The position numbers and the translations under genes are program-made. Positions 7,808 through 17,029 of a stretch of DNA of 64,000 nt are shown here, piece by piece. Each line of letters opens with the position of its first letter. Position 1 is the stretch's first letter. The DNA comes from an uncultured Collinsella sp. Its GTDB lineage: Bacteria; Actinomycetota; Coriobacteriia; Coriobacteriales; Coriobacteriaceae. The notes beneath the pieces were generated by a model that was given only the letters and a program-made list of their open reading frames with translations, made no database searches and was not told the origin of the DNA. The DNA is taken from the NCBI GenBank assembly GCA_900541885.1, contig UQKW01000009.1, positions 1 through 64,000 on the forward strand, read 5' to 3'.

Positions 7808-8371
7808 TTAGTCGATAGCGCCCAGACGGTTGAGCGGCCAGTAACGCACGAGCGCCACGGCGATCAGGTCCGAACGGTCGACGGGACCAAAGTAGCGTGA
7901 GTCGGCAGAGTTTTCGCGGTTGTCGCCCATCACCCACACGCACCCGTCGGGAACGGTGTAGGGATAGCTTACCTGAGCGCCGGGCGATTGGACCGAAAGT
8001 GGCCAGCTCATGCCCGTCGTATAGTCCTCGTCGAGCGCTTGGCCGTCAACGACCACCTTGCCATCCTGCAGGTCAACCGTCTGGCCGGCTGTGGCAATAA
8101 CACGCTTGACAAGAACATCATGCTCGGAGGTGCCATCGGGGTTGTGAAAAACCACGATATCGCCCTGCTTGACGGGCTGACCGAGCTCGAGGCTCACCTT
8201 TTGCGCCAGGATCTGGTCGCCAATCTCGATCGTGTCCTCCATAGAACCGGTGGGCACCACAAAGGGCTCGACCACAAAAGTGCGGATCAGGAACGTGGCC
8301 ACGAGCGCGATCGCGATGACCGCGATCCACTCAAAAGCGCCCCTCAACGCGGAATGTTGCGTAGGAACCAT
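7808..8371 (-). CDS. lepB: Signal peptidase I
   Basis: A type I signal peptidase of about 187 residues with one N-terminal membrane helix (WIAVIAIALVATFLIRTFVV). It is followed by the catalytic serine in PTGSMEDTI and the general-base lysine in DVLVKRVIA, plus the late GDNRENSADSRYFGPV box. The short length is typical of Gram-positive enzymes. ATG 8371 is preferred over GTG 8377 because GAGGAG lies 5 bases before it and would abut the GTG. It follows trmD directly on the minus strand, so it is probably part of the rpsP-khpA-rimM-trmD transcript. Confidence 0.95.
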   Translation of the reverse strand: MVPTQHSALRGAFEWIAVIAIALVATFLIRTFVVEPFVVPTGSMEDTIEIGDQILAQKVSLELGQPVKQGDIVVFHNPDGTSEHDVLVKRVIATAGQTVDLQDGKVVVDGQALDEDYTTGMSWPLSVQSPGAQVSYPYTVPDGCVWVMGDNRENSADSRYFGPVDRSDLIAVALVRYWPLNRLGAID

Positions 8372-8373
8372 AC

Positions 8374-9132
8374 TCACTCCTCGCTCTGCGAATACGAAGC
8401 GTCAAGAATCTCCTGCGCGTAAGCGCGCTCCTCGGGCGTGAGCCGCGCCGTCTCGATCAAGTCGGGACGCCAGCGGCAGGTGCGCTCGATGGCGTTCTTG
8501 CGACGCCAGGCATCGACCTTGGCGTGATCGCCGCTCATAAGCACCGGAGGCACGCCCTCGCCGTTGAACTCGGCAGGACGGGTATACTGCGCGTACTCGA
8601 GCAGGCCTCCATCCTCGGCGGTCGAGAACGACTCGTCCACGTTGCTCATCTCGTCGCCCAGGGCGCCGGGAATCAGGCGTACGACGGCATCGGCAACGAC
8701 CATAGCGGGAAGCTCGCCGCCCGTGAGCACGTAGTCGCCGATCGACAGACGCTCATCGGCATACGCATACGCGCGCTCGTCGACGCCCTCGTAGCGACTG
8801 CACACAAACAGCAGGCGCTCACTTTTGAGCAGGCGCTCGGCCACACGCTGCGTAAAAGGCTCGCCACAGGGGGTGAAGAACACTACGGTGGGCTTGGGAC
8901 CCTCGGAGCTGATGGCCTCGATGGCCTCGGCAATAGGCTCGACCTTCATGAGCATGCCCTGCCCGCCGCCGTACGGCTCGTCATCGACGGTACGATGGCG
9001 GTCGTGCGTCCAGTCGCGCAGGTTATACGCCTTAAAATCAAAAAGGCCGGCCTTGCGGGCGCGGCCCAAGATCGATGTGGACATGACGGGCTCAAACATC
9101 TCGGGAAAGACCGAAAGGGTCTCGATCAGCAT
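8374..9132 (-). CDS. trmD: tRNA (guanine-N1-)-methyltransferase
   Basis: A 252-residue SPOUT-class enzyme that makes m1G37 in tRNAs reading CNN codons and prevents +1 frameshifting. The start LIETLSVFPEMFEPVMSTSI, the PYGGGQGMLMK block and the knot segment IGDYVLTGGELPAMV are diagnostic. It lies in the classic order rpsP-khpA-rimM-trmD, 10 bases after rimM. Confidence 0.97.
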   Translation of the reverse strand: MLIETLSVFPEMFEPVMSTSILGRARKAGLFDFKAYNLRDWTHDRHRTVDDEPYGGGQGMLMKVEPIAEAIEAISSEGPKPTVVFFTPCGEPFTQRVAERLLKSERLLFVCSRYEGVDERAYAYADERLSIGDYVLTGGELPAMVVADAVVRLIPGALGDEMSNVDESFSTAEDGGLLEYAQYTRPAEFNGEGVPPVLMSGDHAKVDAWRRKNAIERTCRWRPDLIETARLTPEERAYAQEILDASYSQSEE

Positions 9133-9142
9133 GTTGTCCTCC

Positions 9143-9664
9143 CTACTTGTCCATATCGATCAGGCCGTCCATAACGTGGACGGAAATTGTTCCTGTGTCG
9201 GGAAGATCGAGCACAACCTGCTCGATCACGGGAATCAGTACCTCGCCGTACCGATCACCCTCGACAACCCAAACATCGTTAGCGGGCGTCGACATGATCT
9301 CGACAATCGTGCCGAGCGAACCGAAGCGCTCGTCGACCACCTCGCGACCCATCAGGTCGGTATAGGCAGCGTCGAGCGAATCGAGCTCAAAATCGTCACG
9401 ATTTGCCAGCACGTAGCATCCCGTGATACCCTCGGCGGCCGTCAAGTCGTCAATGCCCTCAAACGAGACCAGATCGCCATCGCCCGTATCGGTGACGGAC
9501 ACGACCGTGCAAAAGCGGTCGCGCTTGAGCGCCGGCGGCGTCAGGGCGACGCGCATACCCGGCTCTAATACAGAAGGAAGCCCCCGCAGCGGCTGCGCGA
9601 GGACCTCCCCCTTCCTTCCGTGCGGCTTGACCACACGGGCGATGTTTTTGTACTGGGACCTCAA
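9143..9664 (-). CDS. rimM: Ribosome maturation factor RimM
   Basis: A 173-residue 16S rRNA processing factor that binds S19 during 30S assembly. The N-terminal RimM beta-barrel begins with NIARVVKPHGRKGEV and the C-terminal PRC barrel includes VVEGDRYGEVLIPVIEQVV. The start appears to be TTG 9664, two codons before the conserved domain and 4 bases after the khpA stop. It sits between khpA and trmD as usual. Confidence 0.93.
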   Translation of the reverse strand: MRSQYKNIARVVKPHGRKGEVLAQPLRGLPSVLEPGMRVALTPPALKRDRFCTVVSVTDTGDGDLVSFEGIDDLTAAEGITGCYVLANRDDFELDSLDAAYTDLMGREVVDERFGSLGTIVEIMSTPANDVWVVEGDRYGEVLIPVIEQVVLDLPDTGTISVHVMDGLIDMDK

Positions 9665-9668
9665 GGTC

Positions 9669-9953
9669 CTAGCCCAGAACCTCTACCTCGACAGCAGTGT
9701 CGAGGCGAGCGGCCAGTGCACGGGCGAGCGTGCGAATGGCCTTGATGGTACGGCCACGACGGCCGATGACCTTAGCGACGTCATCCTCGGCGACCGAAAC
9801 CTCAATCGTAGAGGCGTCGTCACCATCGATGACCTCAAGGCTCACGGAATCCGGGTCGTCGACGATCTGAACAACGAGATATTCGACGAGATCGGCGATG
9901 CGATCTGAGAGCATTGCCTCACCCTCGAGCTGTGCAGCGTCAACCTCAGGCAC
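9669..9953 (-). CDS. khpA: KH-domain RNA-binding protein KhpA
   Basis: A 94-residue single-KH-domain protein with the GxxG loop in IGRRGRTIKAIRTL (about residues 62-75). KhpA pairs with KhpB in Gram-positive bacteria and influences cell elongation and RNA binding. The first 14 residues (MPEVDAAQLEGEAM) extend beyond the usual start, and M14 is an alternative initiator. It lies 3 bases after rpsP and before rimM, the standard position. Confidence 0.92.
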   Translation of the reverse strand: MPEVDAAQLEGEAMLSDRIADLVEYLVVQIVDDPDSVSLEVIDGDDASTIEVSVAEDDVAKVIGRRGRTIKAIRTLARALAARLDTAVEVEVLG

Positions 9954-9956
9954 GAT

Positions 9957-10298
9957 TTACTCCTCGGCGCCCTCAGCGGCCTCAGCGGCAGCCTTAGCGG
10001 CCTCGGCCTCTTTGGCGAGCTGCTTCTTGGACTTCTTGACGACGGTCTCGGTCTTCTCGCCCTCGTTGGCGGCCTTGACCAGAGCGGCGACGGCGTCGGT
10101 AAGCTGAGCGCCCTTGGACTGCCAGTCGGCGATCTTCTCGAGGTCGAGGTTGATGGTCTTGGGGGCGGTCATCGGGTTGTAGCGGCCAACCTCCTCGATG
10201 ATACGACCGTCACGCGGGGCGCGGGAATCGGCGACGACGACACGGTAGTACGGACGCTTCTTAGCGCCGTGACGAGCAAGGCGAATCTTGACTGCCAA
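9957..10298 (-). CDS. rpsP: 30S ribosomal protein S16
   Basis: A 113-residue S16 starting [20 protein letters not shown]. The start must be TTG 10298: GGAGGAG lies 6 bases upstream and homologues begin exactly here, whereas the longer frame to 10334 adds non-conserved residues. The last 30 residues are a Lys/Ala/Glu-rich tail seen in many actinobacterial S16 proteins. First gene of the rpsP-khpA-rimM-trmD-lepB group. The 200 bases upstream (10299-10499) hold no gene I can support and presumably its promoter. Confidence 0.95.
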   Translation of the reverse strand: MAVKIRLARHGAKKRPYYRVVVADSRAPRDGRIIEEVGRYNPMTAPKTINLDLEKIADWQSKGAQLTDAVAALVKAANEGEKTETVVKKSKKQLAKEAEAAKAAAEAAEGAEE

Positions 10299-10499
10299 AG
10301 GAAACTCCTCCAACCAAGCAGCTTTAGGCTGCAACTACAAACAAACAGTTGAACATAATACGCCATCGACGCGGGCAGGTGAAGTCCGTGAGACCAACTT
10401 CTTCGGTGTAGTCGAGGGCAAATCCATATCTTAGACAAGAATTCGGGATTTGCAAGCACATACACGCACCCCACATGAGCTGCGCGGTATACTCATGAC

Positions 10500-10562
10500 A
10501 TGGAAAGACGCGAACATACATACGGTTATGAGGATGCCATGGGCGTCACGCCGCCCCCCTGA
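10500..10562 (+). other. Possible cut-off N-terminus of dinB
   Basis: ATG 10500 opens a 20-codon frame, MERREHTYGYEDAMGVTPPP, that ends at TGA 10560-10562 and is in the same frame as dinB directly downstream. Changing that TGA to TGG would give one continuous protein running PPPWTGPAVGLMDLDAFF. I infer that the native dinB start may have been here. No strong ribosome-binding site is visible. Confidence 0.4.
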
Positions 10563-10574
10563 ACGGGTCCGGCG

Positions 10575-11756
10575 GTGGGCCTCATGGATCTCGATGCGTT
10601 TTTTGCGAGCGTGGAGATGCTCGATCATCCCGAATGGCGCGGAAAGCCGCTCATCGTGGGCGGAGACGCCGATTCGCGTGGCGTCGTGTCCACCTGTTCG
10701 TATGAGGCACGTCGCTTTGGCGTGCACTCTGCTATGGCCTCGGCCGAGGCGCGGCGCTTGTGCCCGCAAGCCATTTGGACGCACGGGCACTTTGATCGCT
10801 ACCGCGAGGTGAGCGCGCAGGTCATGGCGATTCTCGCCGACGAGACCCCGCGCGTTGAGCGCGTATCCATCGACGAAGCCTTTATCGATATCACACCGGG
10901 TCGCTTTGCGCCCGAAGACCCGCTGCTGGTTGCGCGGCGTATAAGCGACCGCGTGGCAGGGCTGGGAGTGACCTGCTCCATTGGCGTGGGCTGCAACAAG
11001 ACGGTCGCAAAGATCGCAAGCGAGCGTGACAAGCCGTTTGGATTGACGATTGTGCGCCCCGGAACCGAGCAGCGCTTTTTGGCCGCGCTGCCGGTATCTG
11101 CCATGAGCGGCATCGGACGCTCGGCCGAGGAGCGACTGCGCCGCATGCGCATCTACACCCTCGGCGAGCTTTCGCGCGCGCCTGAGTCCACACTGGCCTC
11201 TATTTTTGGCGTCAACGGCGAACGCATGCGCCAGCGTGCGCTGGGACTCGAAATCTCCGAAGTCACGAGTCTCGATGAAGAGCGCGAGGTCAAGTCGGTC
11301 AGCAATGAACGCACCTTTGCAAAAGATTTAACTGAGCGTGGGGATATTGAGGCGGCGATTGCGCTGTTGGGAGAGTCAGTGGGACGCCGCCTGCGCCGTC
11401 AGGGACTAACGGGCGCCACGGTGACGCTCAAGCTCAAGTATTCGTATGGAAGCGGGCGTACGGCACAGCGCCGGCTGCCTCATCCAACCGACGATGAAAA
11501 CATCTTCGTGGCGGTTGCACTCGAACTGCTCGACAACATCTGGCAGGAAGGCATGCATGTTCGCTTAGCGGGCATCGGCATGAGCGACTTCGACCACCAA
11601 GGCGGCATCCAAACCGACCTGTTCTGCGAGATCGATGACCGCGGGGCCCAATCCAGCGACCGACGCGACCTCTCCGTCGCCATCGACGCCGTCCGAGACA
11701 AATTCGGCGACACCGCCCTATCCTTCGGCCGCCAATCCCGCTTCTCCTCCCACTAA
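10575..11756 (+). CDS. dinB: DNA polymerase IV (Y family)
   Basis: The frame encodes 393 residues of a Y-family translesion polymerase. Visible are the first catalytic Asp in LMDLDAFFASVE, the steric segment STCSYEARRFGVHSAM, the second acidic motif VSIDEAFIDIT, the helix-hairpin-helix region (PVSAMSGIGRSAEERLRRM) and a little-finger domain to about residue 350. Initiation is unclear: GTG 10575 and ATG 10584 both keep the catalytic Asp but leave almost nothing before it, and an in-frame TGA lies 12 bases upstream of the GTG. The C-terminus lacks a recognisable beta-clamp-binding motif, though I cannot be sure. It is monocistronic and flanked downstream by REP elements. Confidence 0.85.
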   Translation: MGLMDLDAFFASVEMLDHPEWRGKPLIVGGDADSRGVVSTCSYEARRFGVHSAMASAEARRLCPQAIWTHGHFDRYREVSAQVMAILADETPRVERVSIDEAFIDITPGRFAPEDPLLVARRISDRVAGLGVTCSIGVGCNKTVAKIASERDKPFGLTIVRPGTEQRFLAALPVSAMSGIGRSAEERLRRMRIYTLGELSRAPESTLASIFGVNGERMRQRALGLEISEVTSLDEEREVKSVSNERTFAKDLTERGDIEAAIALLGESVGRRLRRQGLTGATVTLKLKYSYGSGRTAQRRLPHPTDDENIFVAVALELLDNIWQEGMHVRLAGIGMSDFDHQGGIQTDLFCEIDDRGAQSSDRRDLSVAIDAVRDKFGDTALSFGRQSRFSSH

Positions 11757-11791
11757 GTAGTCAATTTGGGACGGGGCTTTTTTAACTACTT
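11757..11791. repeat. REP element copy 1
   Basis: A variant (gtagtcaatttgggacggggc...) of the 33-base imperfect palindrome found repeatedly around the RAYT gene. It starts directly at the dinB stop and, with its T run, could also terminate dinB. Confidence 0.6.
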
Positions 11792-11813
11792 TAGATTGTC
11801 AGGGTAGTACGGG

Positions 11814-11846
11814 GTAGCTAATTTGGGACGGGGCTATTTTAGCTAC
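11814..11846. repeat. REP element copy 2
   Basis: A 33-base element beginning gtagctaatttgggacgggg and ending ttagctac, with complementary ends. It is the exact reverse complement of copy 3 at 11904-11936, so the pair can form a large hairpin. Confidence 0.75.
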
Positions 11847-11903
11847 CCTTCAACTGGTAGCGAATTACCCGGGGCCGGAATATAACTCAACCGATTTATA
11901 GGG

Positions 11904-11936
11904 GTAGCTAAAATAGCCCCGTCCCAAATTAGCTAC
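11904..11936. repeat. REP element copy 3 (inverted)
   Basis: The exact reverse complement of copy 2, 57 bases away. Oppositely oriented REP pairs of this kind form the BIME-like units mobilised or maintained by RAYT proteins. A decayed partial copy follows at about 11969-11993, at the end of the RAYT gene. Confidence 0.75.
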
Positions 11937-11990
11937 CCAACCCATACCTGACGCGGTCGCAACACAGACCTCGTCCTAAATGAGCTATTT

Positions 11991-12734
11991 TTAGACTTTG
12001 ACCTTTTGTATGGTGCAGTGTCCAATGCCCGTAAGACGTACGATCTGTTTAATCGAAAAGCCCTCGCTCTTCAAAGTGCGAATGCAGGCATCGCGCGTCC
12101 CCTTTGGCAAAGCCTTGAGGTGATGAGGCTCGTACGGCTTAAGAAGCGCCTGCGCAAACTCCAGCGCATCTGTGTCGCTCACATGGACGCCGTCACGGAA
12201 GCAATAGCGGTTGGGCTCACCTGAGGTGCTAAAGGCAAAAAATCTCTGAGAGCCACCGAGTAACCCGAGAACGCAATCCGTTTTGCAGATACCCGGATAT
12301 CCCATATACTCGCGAAAGCTACTCCATCGATACAGCGAAGCGGTCCCAATCCTCGCCTTCGCGGGATTGTCGTGAATGTATCTCACGCAGTTGAGTAGCT
12401 GATCATCATCGAGGATCGGCACGCTCTTAAATCGATCCTGGAAAACAGGGCCCTTCCTGCCTGTCTTTGAGTTGAAATACATAGCATACGCCGTCGTAAT
12501 CGAATGCATGCAATCGCTCAGATGAACATGCTCGTCATCAAGCAGAAGATGAATATGGTTATCCATAAGGCACCACGCGATGACATCCACTTTAAACTTC
12601 TGGCATTTCGAAGCAATCAGCCGAATCAGATAGAGCCGATCTTCGTCATCCTCAAATATGAGTTGGTCGGCACATCCCTTTTGTACGACATGGTAAAAGC
12701 CATATACAGAGATTTCTCGCGCAGTCCGAGTCAT
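11991..12734 (-). CDS. REP-associated tyrosine transposase (RAYT, Y1_Tnp family)
   Basis: A Y1-type HUH transposase-like protein of about 247 residues. The HUH pair is in the segment AWCLMDNHIHLLL, and the catalytic Tyr is probably in the NCVRYIHDNPAKARI helix; YRWSSFREYMG is typical of the family. A C-terminal helical domain (KGTRDACIRTLKSEGFSIKQ) resembles a DnaA/HTH-like DNA-binding unit. The start is taken at ATG 12734, 8 bases after GGAGG. RAYTs are single-copy and associated with REP palindromes rather than with IS ends; here identical 33-base REP elements lie on both sides. Confidence 0.9.
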   Translation of the reverse strand: MTRTAREISVYGFYHVVQKGCADQLIFEDDEDRLYLIRLIASKCQKFKVDVIAWCLMDNHIHLLLDDEHVHLSDCMHSITTAYAMYFNSKTGRKGPVFQDRFKSVPILDDDQLLNCVRYIHDNPAKARIGTASLYRWSSFREYMGYPGICKTDCVLGLLGGSQRFFAFSTSGEPNRYCFRDGVHVSDTDALEFAQALLKPYEPHHLKALPKGTRDACIRTLKSEGFSIKQIVRLTGIGHCTIQKVKV

Positions 12735-12834
12735 ACGCATCCCCTCCTCGACAGATAACAATTACGTTACCCGAGCCAGAGTAGAAAAAACGTACTGGGA
12801 GCTATAAATCGCGATGTTCGGCGAACGGTAGGTA

Positions 12835-12867
12835 GTAGCTAAAAAAGCCCCGTCCCAAATTAGCTAC
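12835..12867. repeat. REP element copy 4
   Basis: It differs from copy 3 at one position (a for t in the left arm) and has the same orientation. It lies upstream of the RAYT gene, so the gene is bracketed by REP copies. Confidence 0.75.
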
Positions 12868-12884
12868 TTTTGGGCAAAAAGAAA

Positions 12885-12918
12885 GCCGGGCAGGTGCGGA
12901 AAACCGCACCTGCCCGGC
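12885..12918 (-). terminator. Strong terminator of the rsfS operon
   Basis: A perfect 15-bp GC-rich stem (gccgggcaggtgcgg) with a 4-base loop. Read on the minus strand it is followed by TTTCTTTTT, a textbook intrinsic terminator placed 42 bases after rsfS. Confidence 0.9.
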
Positions 12919-12931
12919 GATATGCGTGAGG

Positions 12932-12960
12932 GTAGCTAAACCCCGTCTCAAATGAGCTAC
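12932..12960. repeat. REP element copy 5 (shortened)
   Basis: gtagctaaaccccgtctcaaatgagctac is a 29-base variant of the same element, with its last base inside the rsfS stop codon. Confidence 0.6.
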
Positions 12961-13415
12961 TAGAGGAGGTTGAGGGGGAGCTGGGGAGCGTCACCCCAGA
13001 GCTTTTCGAGACGGTAGAAGTCGCGCGCCTCGGGAGTGAAGACGTGGACGACAACCGAACCATAGTCCATGAGCATCCAGGTCTTCTGCTCGCGACCCTC
13101 GATGGAGAACGGGTGCTCGCCGCAAGCCTCGGCGACCTTCTCCTCGATCTCATCGACGATAGAATCGACCTGGCGGTTGTTGGTACCGGTGGCAAGCACA
13201 AAGTAGTCGCATACGTCGGAAAGCTCGGTCAGGTCGAGCACCTGAACGTCCTCGCCCTTCTTGTCGTAGGCGGCCTGCGCGGCGGCGCGGGCGACATCCT
13301 CGGCGGCGACACCGCTCGCGGACAGCGAGGCGGCAGTGCGGTCGGACGTGGCGACGAAGCTCTTGTGCTCCACACGTTCAAGAATCTGCTCGTCGGTCAT
13401 GGTCTCGTCGGCCAT
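12960..13415 (-). CDS. rsfS: Ribosomal silencing factor RsfS
   Basis: A 151-residue protein of the RsfS/YbeB/iojap family that binds L14 and blocks subunit joining in stationary phase. The core is at residues 43-148 (KKGEDVQVLDLTELSDVCDY, ATGTNNRQVDSIVDEI, EGREQKTWMLMDYG, VVHVFTPEARDFYRLEKLW). The first 40 residues are an extra acidic/Ala-rich leader not usual in the family. It is the last gene of nadD-yqeK-rsfS, a standard grouping. Confidence 0.95.
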   Translation of the reverse strand: MADETMTDEQILERVEHKSFVATSDRTAASLSASGVAAEDVARAAAQAAYDKKGEDVQVLDLTELSDVCDYFVLATGTNNRQVDSIVDEIEEKVAEACGEHPFSIEGREQKTWMLMDYGSVVVHVFTPEARDFYRLEKLWGDAPQLPLNLL

Positions 13416-13442
13416 GGAATACCTCTTTCTAGACAGCCCGAG

Positions 13443-14051
13443 CTAGCGCAGCTGGGCGTAATGGTTGTAAATCGTAATAGCTGTGGGATAAAGATAGCGC
13501 CCGGACTGGATCACATAGACCAAACCCTGCGCAAAACAGGAGAAGAACAACTCATCGAGCGTCGACTCCCCCACCATCTTGCGCAGCGCATGTGCATAGT
13601 CGCCGTGGCGGTTGGGCTCGATGGCATCGGCCACAAAGACCACCATATCGAGCGGTGTCATGTCGCAAGCACCCACGGTGTGACGGTCGACAGCCTGGAA
13701 AACGGCCGGCGACAACTCGGGGAAAAGCTGCGGAAGCTCATAGGCGGCAACAGGGCCATGCAAAAGCGGCGTCGCGGCGGAAGGAGAGCCGGCAATCTTA
13801 ATGCCGTAATGCAGAGCGCGCGTAACCAGCTCGTCGTCGGAGAGCACTTTGTCCCAGTCGTGGATCAGACCGGCAGCAGCGGCATCAAAGCGGTCAACGC
13901 CGTAGACCTCGGCCAGATGAAGTGCGGTCTCGGCAACACCCAGCGAATGCACATAGCGCTTGCGCTTATCCTTCATGCGAACATCGAGCAGCTCTTGAAT
14001 GCGCTTGAGCAGCGCGCGCTCATCGCCCTCAAACTGATCCTCTACCGACAA
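13443..14051 (-). CDS. yqeK: HD-domain bis(5'-nucleosyl)-tetraphosphatase YqeK
   Basis: A 202-residue HD phosphohydrolase, expected to split Ap4A symmetrically. It shows YVHSLGVAETALHLAEVYGV, the HD pair in AAAGLIHDWDKVL, and RHTVGACDMTPLDMVVFVAD. It begins at TTG 14051, since no ATG is near the conserved start. It lies between nadD and rsfS as in most Gram-positive bacteria. Confidence 0.93.
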   Translation of the reverse strand: MSVEDQFEGDERALLKRIQELLDVRMKDKRKRYVHSLGVAETALHLAEVYGVDRFDAAAAGLIHDWDKVLSDDELVTRALHYGIKIAGSPSAATPLLHGPVAAYELPQLFPELSPAVFQAVDRHTVGACDMTPLDMVVFVADAIEPNRHGDYAHALRKMVGESTLDELFFSCFAQGLVYVIQSGRYLYPTAITIYNHYAQLR

Positions 14052-14063
14052 CGTAGACCCCCA

Positions 14064-14741
14064 TCACTCAAAATCTTCTTGGCCCAGATCGACATACAAA
14101 CCGCGCTTGCGAATGTAGCCGAGCACAGACTCGCTCGTAAGATAGCGCACGCTCATGCCGCGGGCAACTCGCTTACGAATGTTCGTCGAGCTGATCGCCA
14201 GCGCCGGAATCTGAATATAGCGCACGTCGAACGGCAGCCCCGACTCTTTGATTCGGGCACGCGCCGTATCGATATCAAAGCCCGGTCGCGTCGCCGCAAT
14301 AAAGGTAGCAAGCTCGGCGATTCGTTCGGCATCATGCCAAGTCACAATATCGATAATCGCGTCGGCGCCCGTAATAAAGTAGAGCTTTACCTGCGGCGGA
14401 TAAAAGTCGCGAAGGGCATGAAGCGTATCGGCCGTGTAGGTTACGCCCGGACGGTCGATCTCGAACCGACTCGCCAAAAAGGCCGGGTTCGCGGCGGTGG
14501 CGAGGACCGTCATGGCATAACGGTCCTCGGCAGGCGTCACCGGCTTGTCAAGCTTAAAAGCAGGAGAGCCCGCCGGCATAAAGAGCACAGCGTCCAAGTC
14601 GAGGGACTCGCGCGCCTGCTCGGCGGTCACCAGGTGCCCGTAATGAATGGGATCAAAGGTGCCACCCATAATGCCGAGCCTAAACTCCTGCCCGTCCTCT
14701 AGAGGAAGCTCGGGCAGACCGATTCCACCGCGCAGCGACAT
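14064..14741 (-). CDS. nadD: Nicotinate-nucleotide adenylyltransferase
   Basis: A 225-residue enzyme that converts NaMN and ATP to deamido-NAD. The nucleotidyltransferase HxGH motif appears in GGTFDPIHYGHLVTAEQ, and ISSTNIRKRVARG provides the ISSTxxR box. About 20 residues precede the usual start, with ATG 14741 four bases after the obg stop. Confidence 0.95.
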   Translation of the reverse strand: MSLRGGIGLPELPLEDGQEFRLGIMGGTFDPIHYGHLVTAEQARESLDLDAVLFMPAGSPAFKLDKPVTPAEDRYAMTVLATAANPAFLASRFEIDRPGVTYTADTLHALRDFYPPQVKLYFITGADAIIDIVTWHDAERIAELATFIAATRPGFDIDTARARIKESGLPFDVRYIQIPALAISSTNIRKRVARGMSVRYLTSESVLGYIRKRGLYVDLGQEDFE

Positions 14742-14744
14742 GGC

Positions 14745-16223
<1,479 letters not shown>

Positions 16224-16235
16224 CTACAAAAAAGA

Positions 16236-16271
16236 GGGAGACCCTTGAATCCTAAAACTCAAGTGCCTCCC
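16236..16271 (-). terminator. Hairpin between rpmA and obg
   Basis: On the minus strand an imperfect stem (gggaggcacttga with ttcaagggtctccc) is followed by TCTTTTTT. It would terminate part of the rplU-rpmA transcript. The obg ribosome-binding site lies just beyond, so it may act as partial attenuation. Confidence 0.65.
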
Positions 16272-16296
16272 ACATATGTGCTCTATGAAGGGTGAA

Positions 16297-16554
16297 TTAC
16301 GCGTTCGCGAGCGGGCGTACGCTGACCCTGTGCTTGATACCCTTGTGGAACTCAACGGTACCGTCGACCAGCGCGAACAGCGTGTCGTCCTTACCACGGC
16401 CAACGTTCTCACCCGGGTGGATGTGCGTGCCGTGCTGACGGACGAGAATCGTGCCCGTGGTTACCGTCTGGCCGGCATAGCGCTTCGTGCCAAGGCGCTG
16501 ACCGCGGGAGTCACGGCCATTACGGGAGGAACCGAGTCCTTTTTTGTGTGCCAT
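16297..16554 (-). CDS. rpmA: 50S ribosomal protein L27
   Basis: An 85-residue L27, [20 protein letters not shown], then the [19 protein letters not shown] core. The N-terminus begins directly with AHKKG and does not need the cleaved extension seen in Firmicutes. It follows rplU by 33 bases without the ysxB gene that often separates them. Confidence 0.97.
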   Translation of the reverse strand: MAHKKGLGSSRNGRDSRGQRLGTKRYAGQTVTTGTILVRQHGTHIHPGENVGRGKDDTLFALVDGTVEFHKGIKHRVSVRPLANA

Positions 16555-16587
16555 TGTGTATACCTACTCTTTCGTTACGAGTGTAAT

Positions 16588-16962
16588 CTACTCGGCGACG
16601 GGAGCCTCGGCAACAGCCTCAGCCTCTGCCTTGACAGCCTTCTTGGCGCGGGAGGTAGCCTGAACCTTCACGATCTTCAGCTTGGTGAGCTGCTGACGGT
16701 GACCCTTCAGACGACGATAGCGCTTGCGCTTGTGGAACTTGAAGACCAGCTGCTTCTCGCCCTTGAACTGCTCAACGATCTGAGCGGTAACCTTGGCCTT
16801 GGCCAGCTTGTCGGGATCGGTGACGATCTTCTTACCATCGTTGAGGAAGATAACCGGCAGGGTGACCTTGTCGCCCTCATTGCCCTCGATCTTCTCGACG
16901 GTGATGACATCGTCGGTGGCGACCTTGTACTGCTTGCCGCCCGTGTTAACGATTGCGTACAT
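16588..16962 (-). CDS. rplU: 50S ribosomal protein L21
   Basis: A 124-residue L21 with start MYAIVNTGGKQYKV, hence ATG 16962 rather than the upstream ATG at 16983. The C-terminal 25 residues are an Ala/Lys/Glu-rich extension beyond the usual 103-residue protein. First gene of rplU-rpmA. Confidence 0.96.
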   Translation of the reverse strand: MYAIVNTGGKQYKVATDDVITVEKIEGNEGDKVTLPVIFLNDGKKIVTDPDKLAKAKVTAQIVEQFKGEKQLVFKFHKRKRYRRLKGHRQQLTKLKIVKVQATSRAKKAVKAEAEAVAEAPVAE

Positions 16963-17029
16963 GTTTACTTGCCCTTCATGCATCAGTTAGTGCAACAGCC
17001 GAATATAGTAGCAGGCGAAAATACCCCCG

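Noticed and set aside
10560..10562. TGA in dinB read as selenocysteine
   Set aside because: No selenoprotein precedent in DinB and no hairpin of the right kind just downstream; a Trp-to-stop change is simpler.
13044..14702. 552-codon plus-strand frame
   Set aside because: Antisense to rsfS, yqeK and nadD; no domain character.
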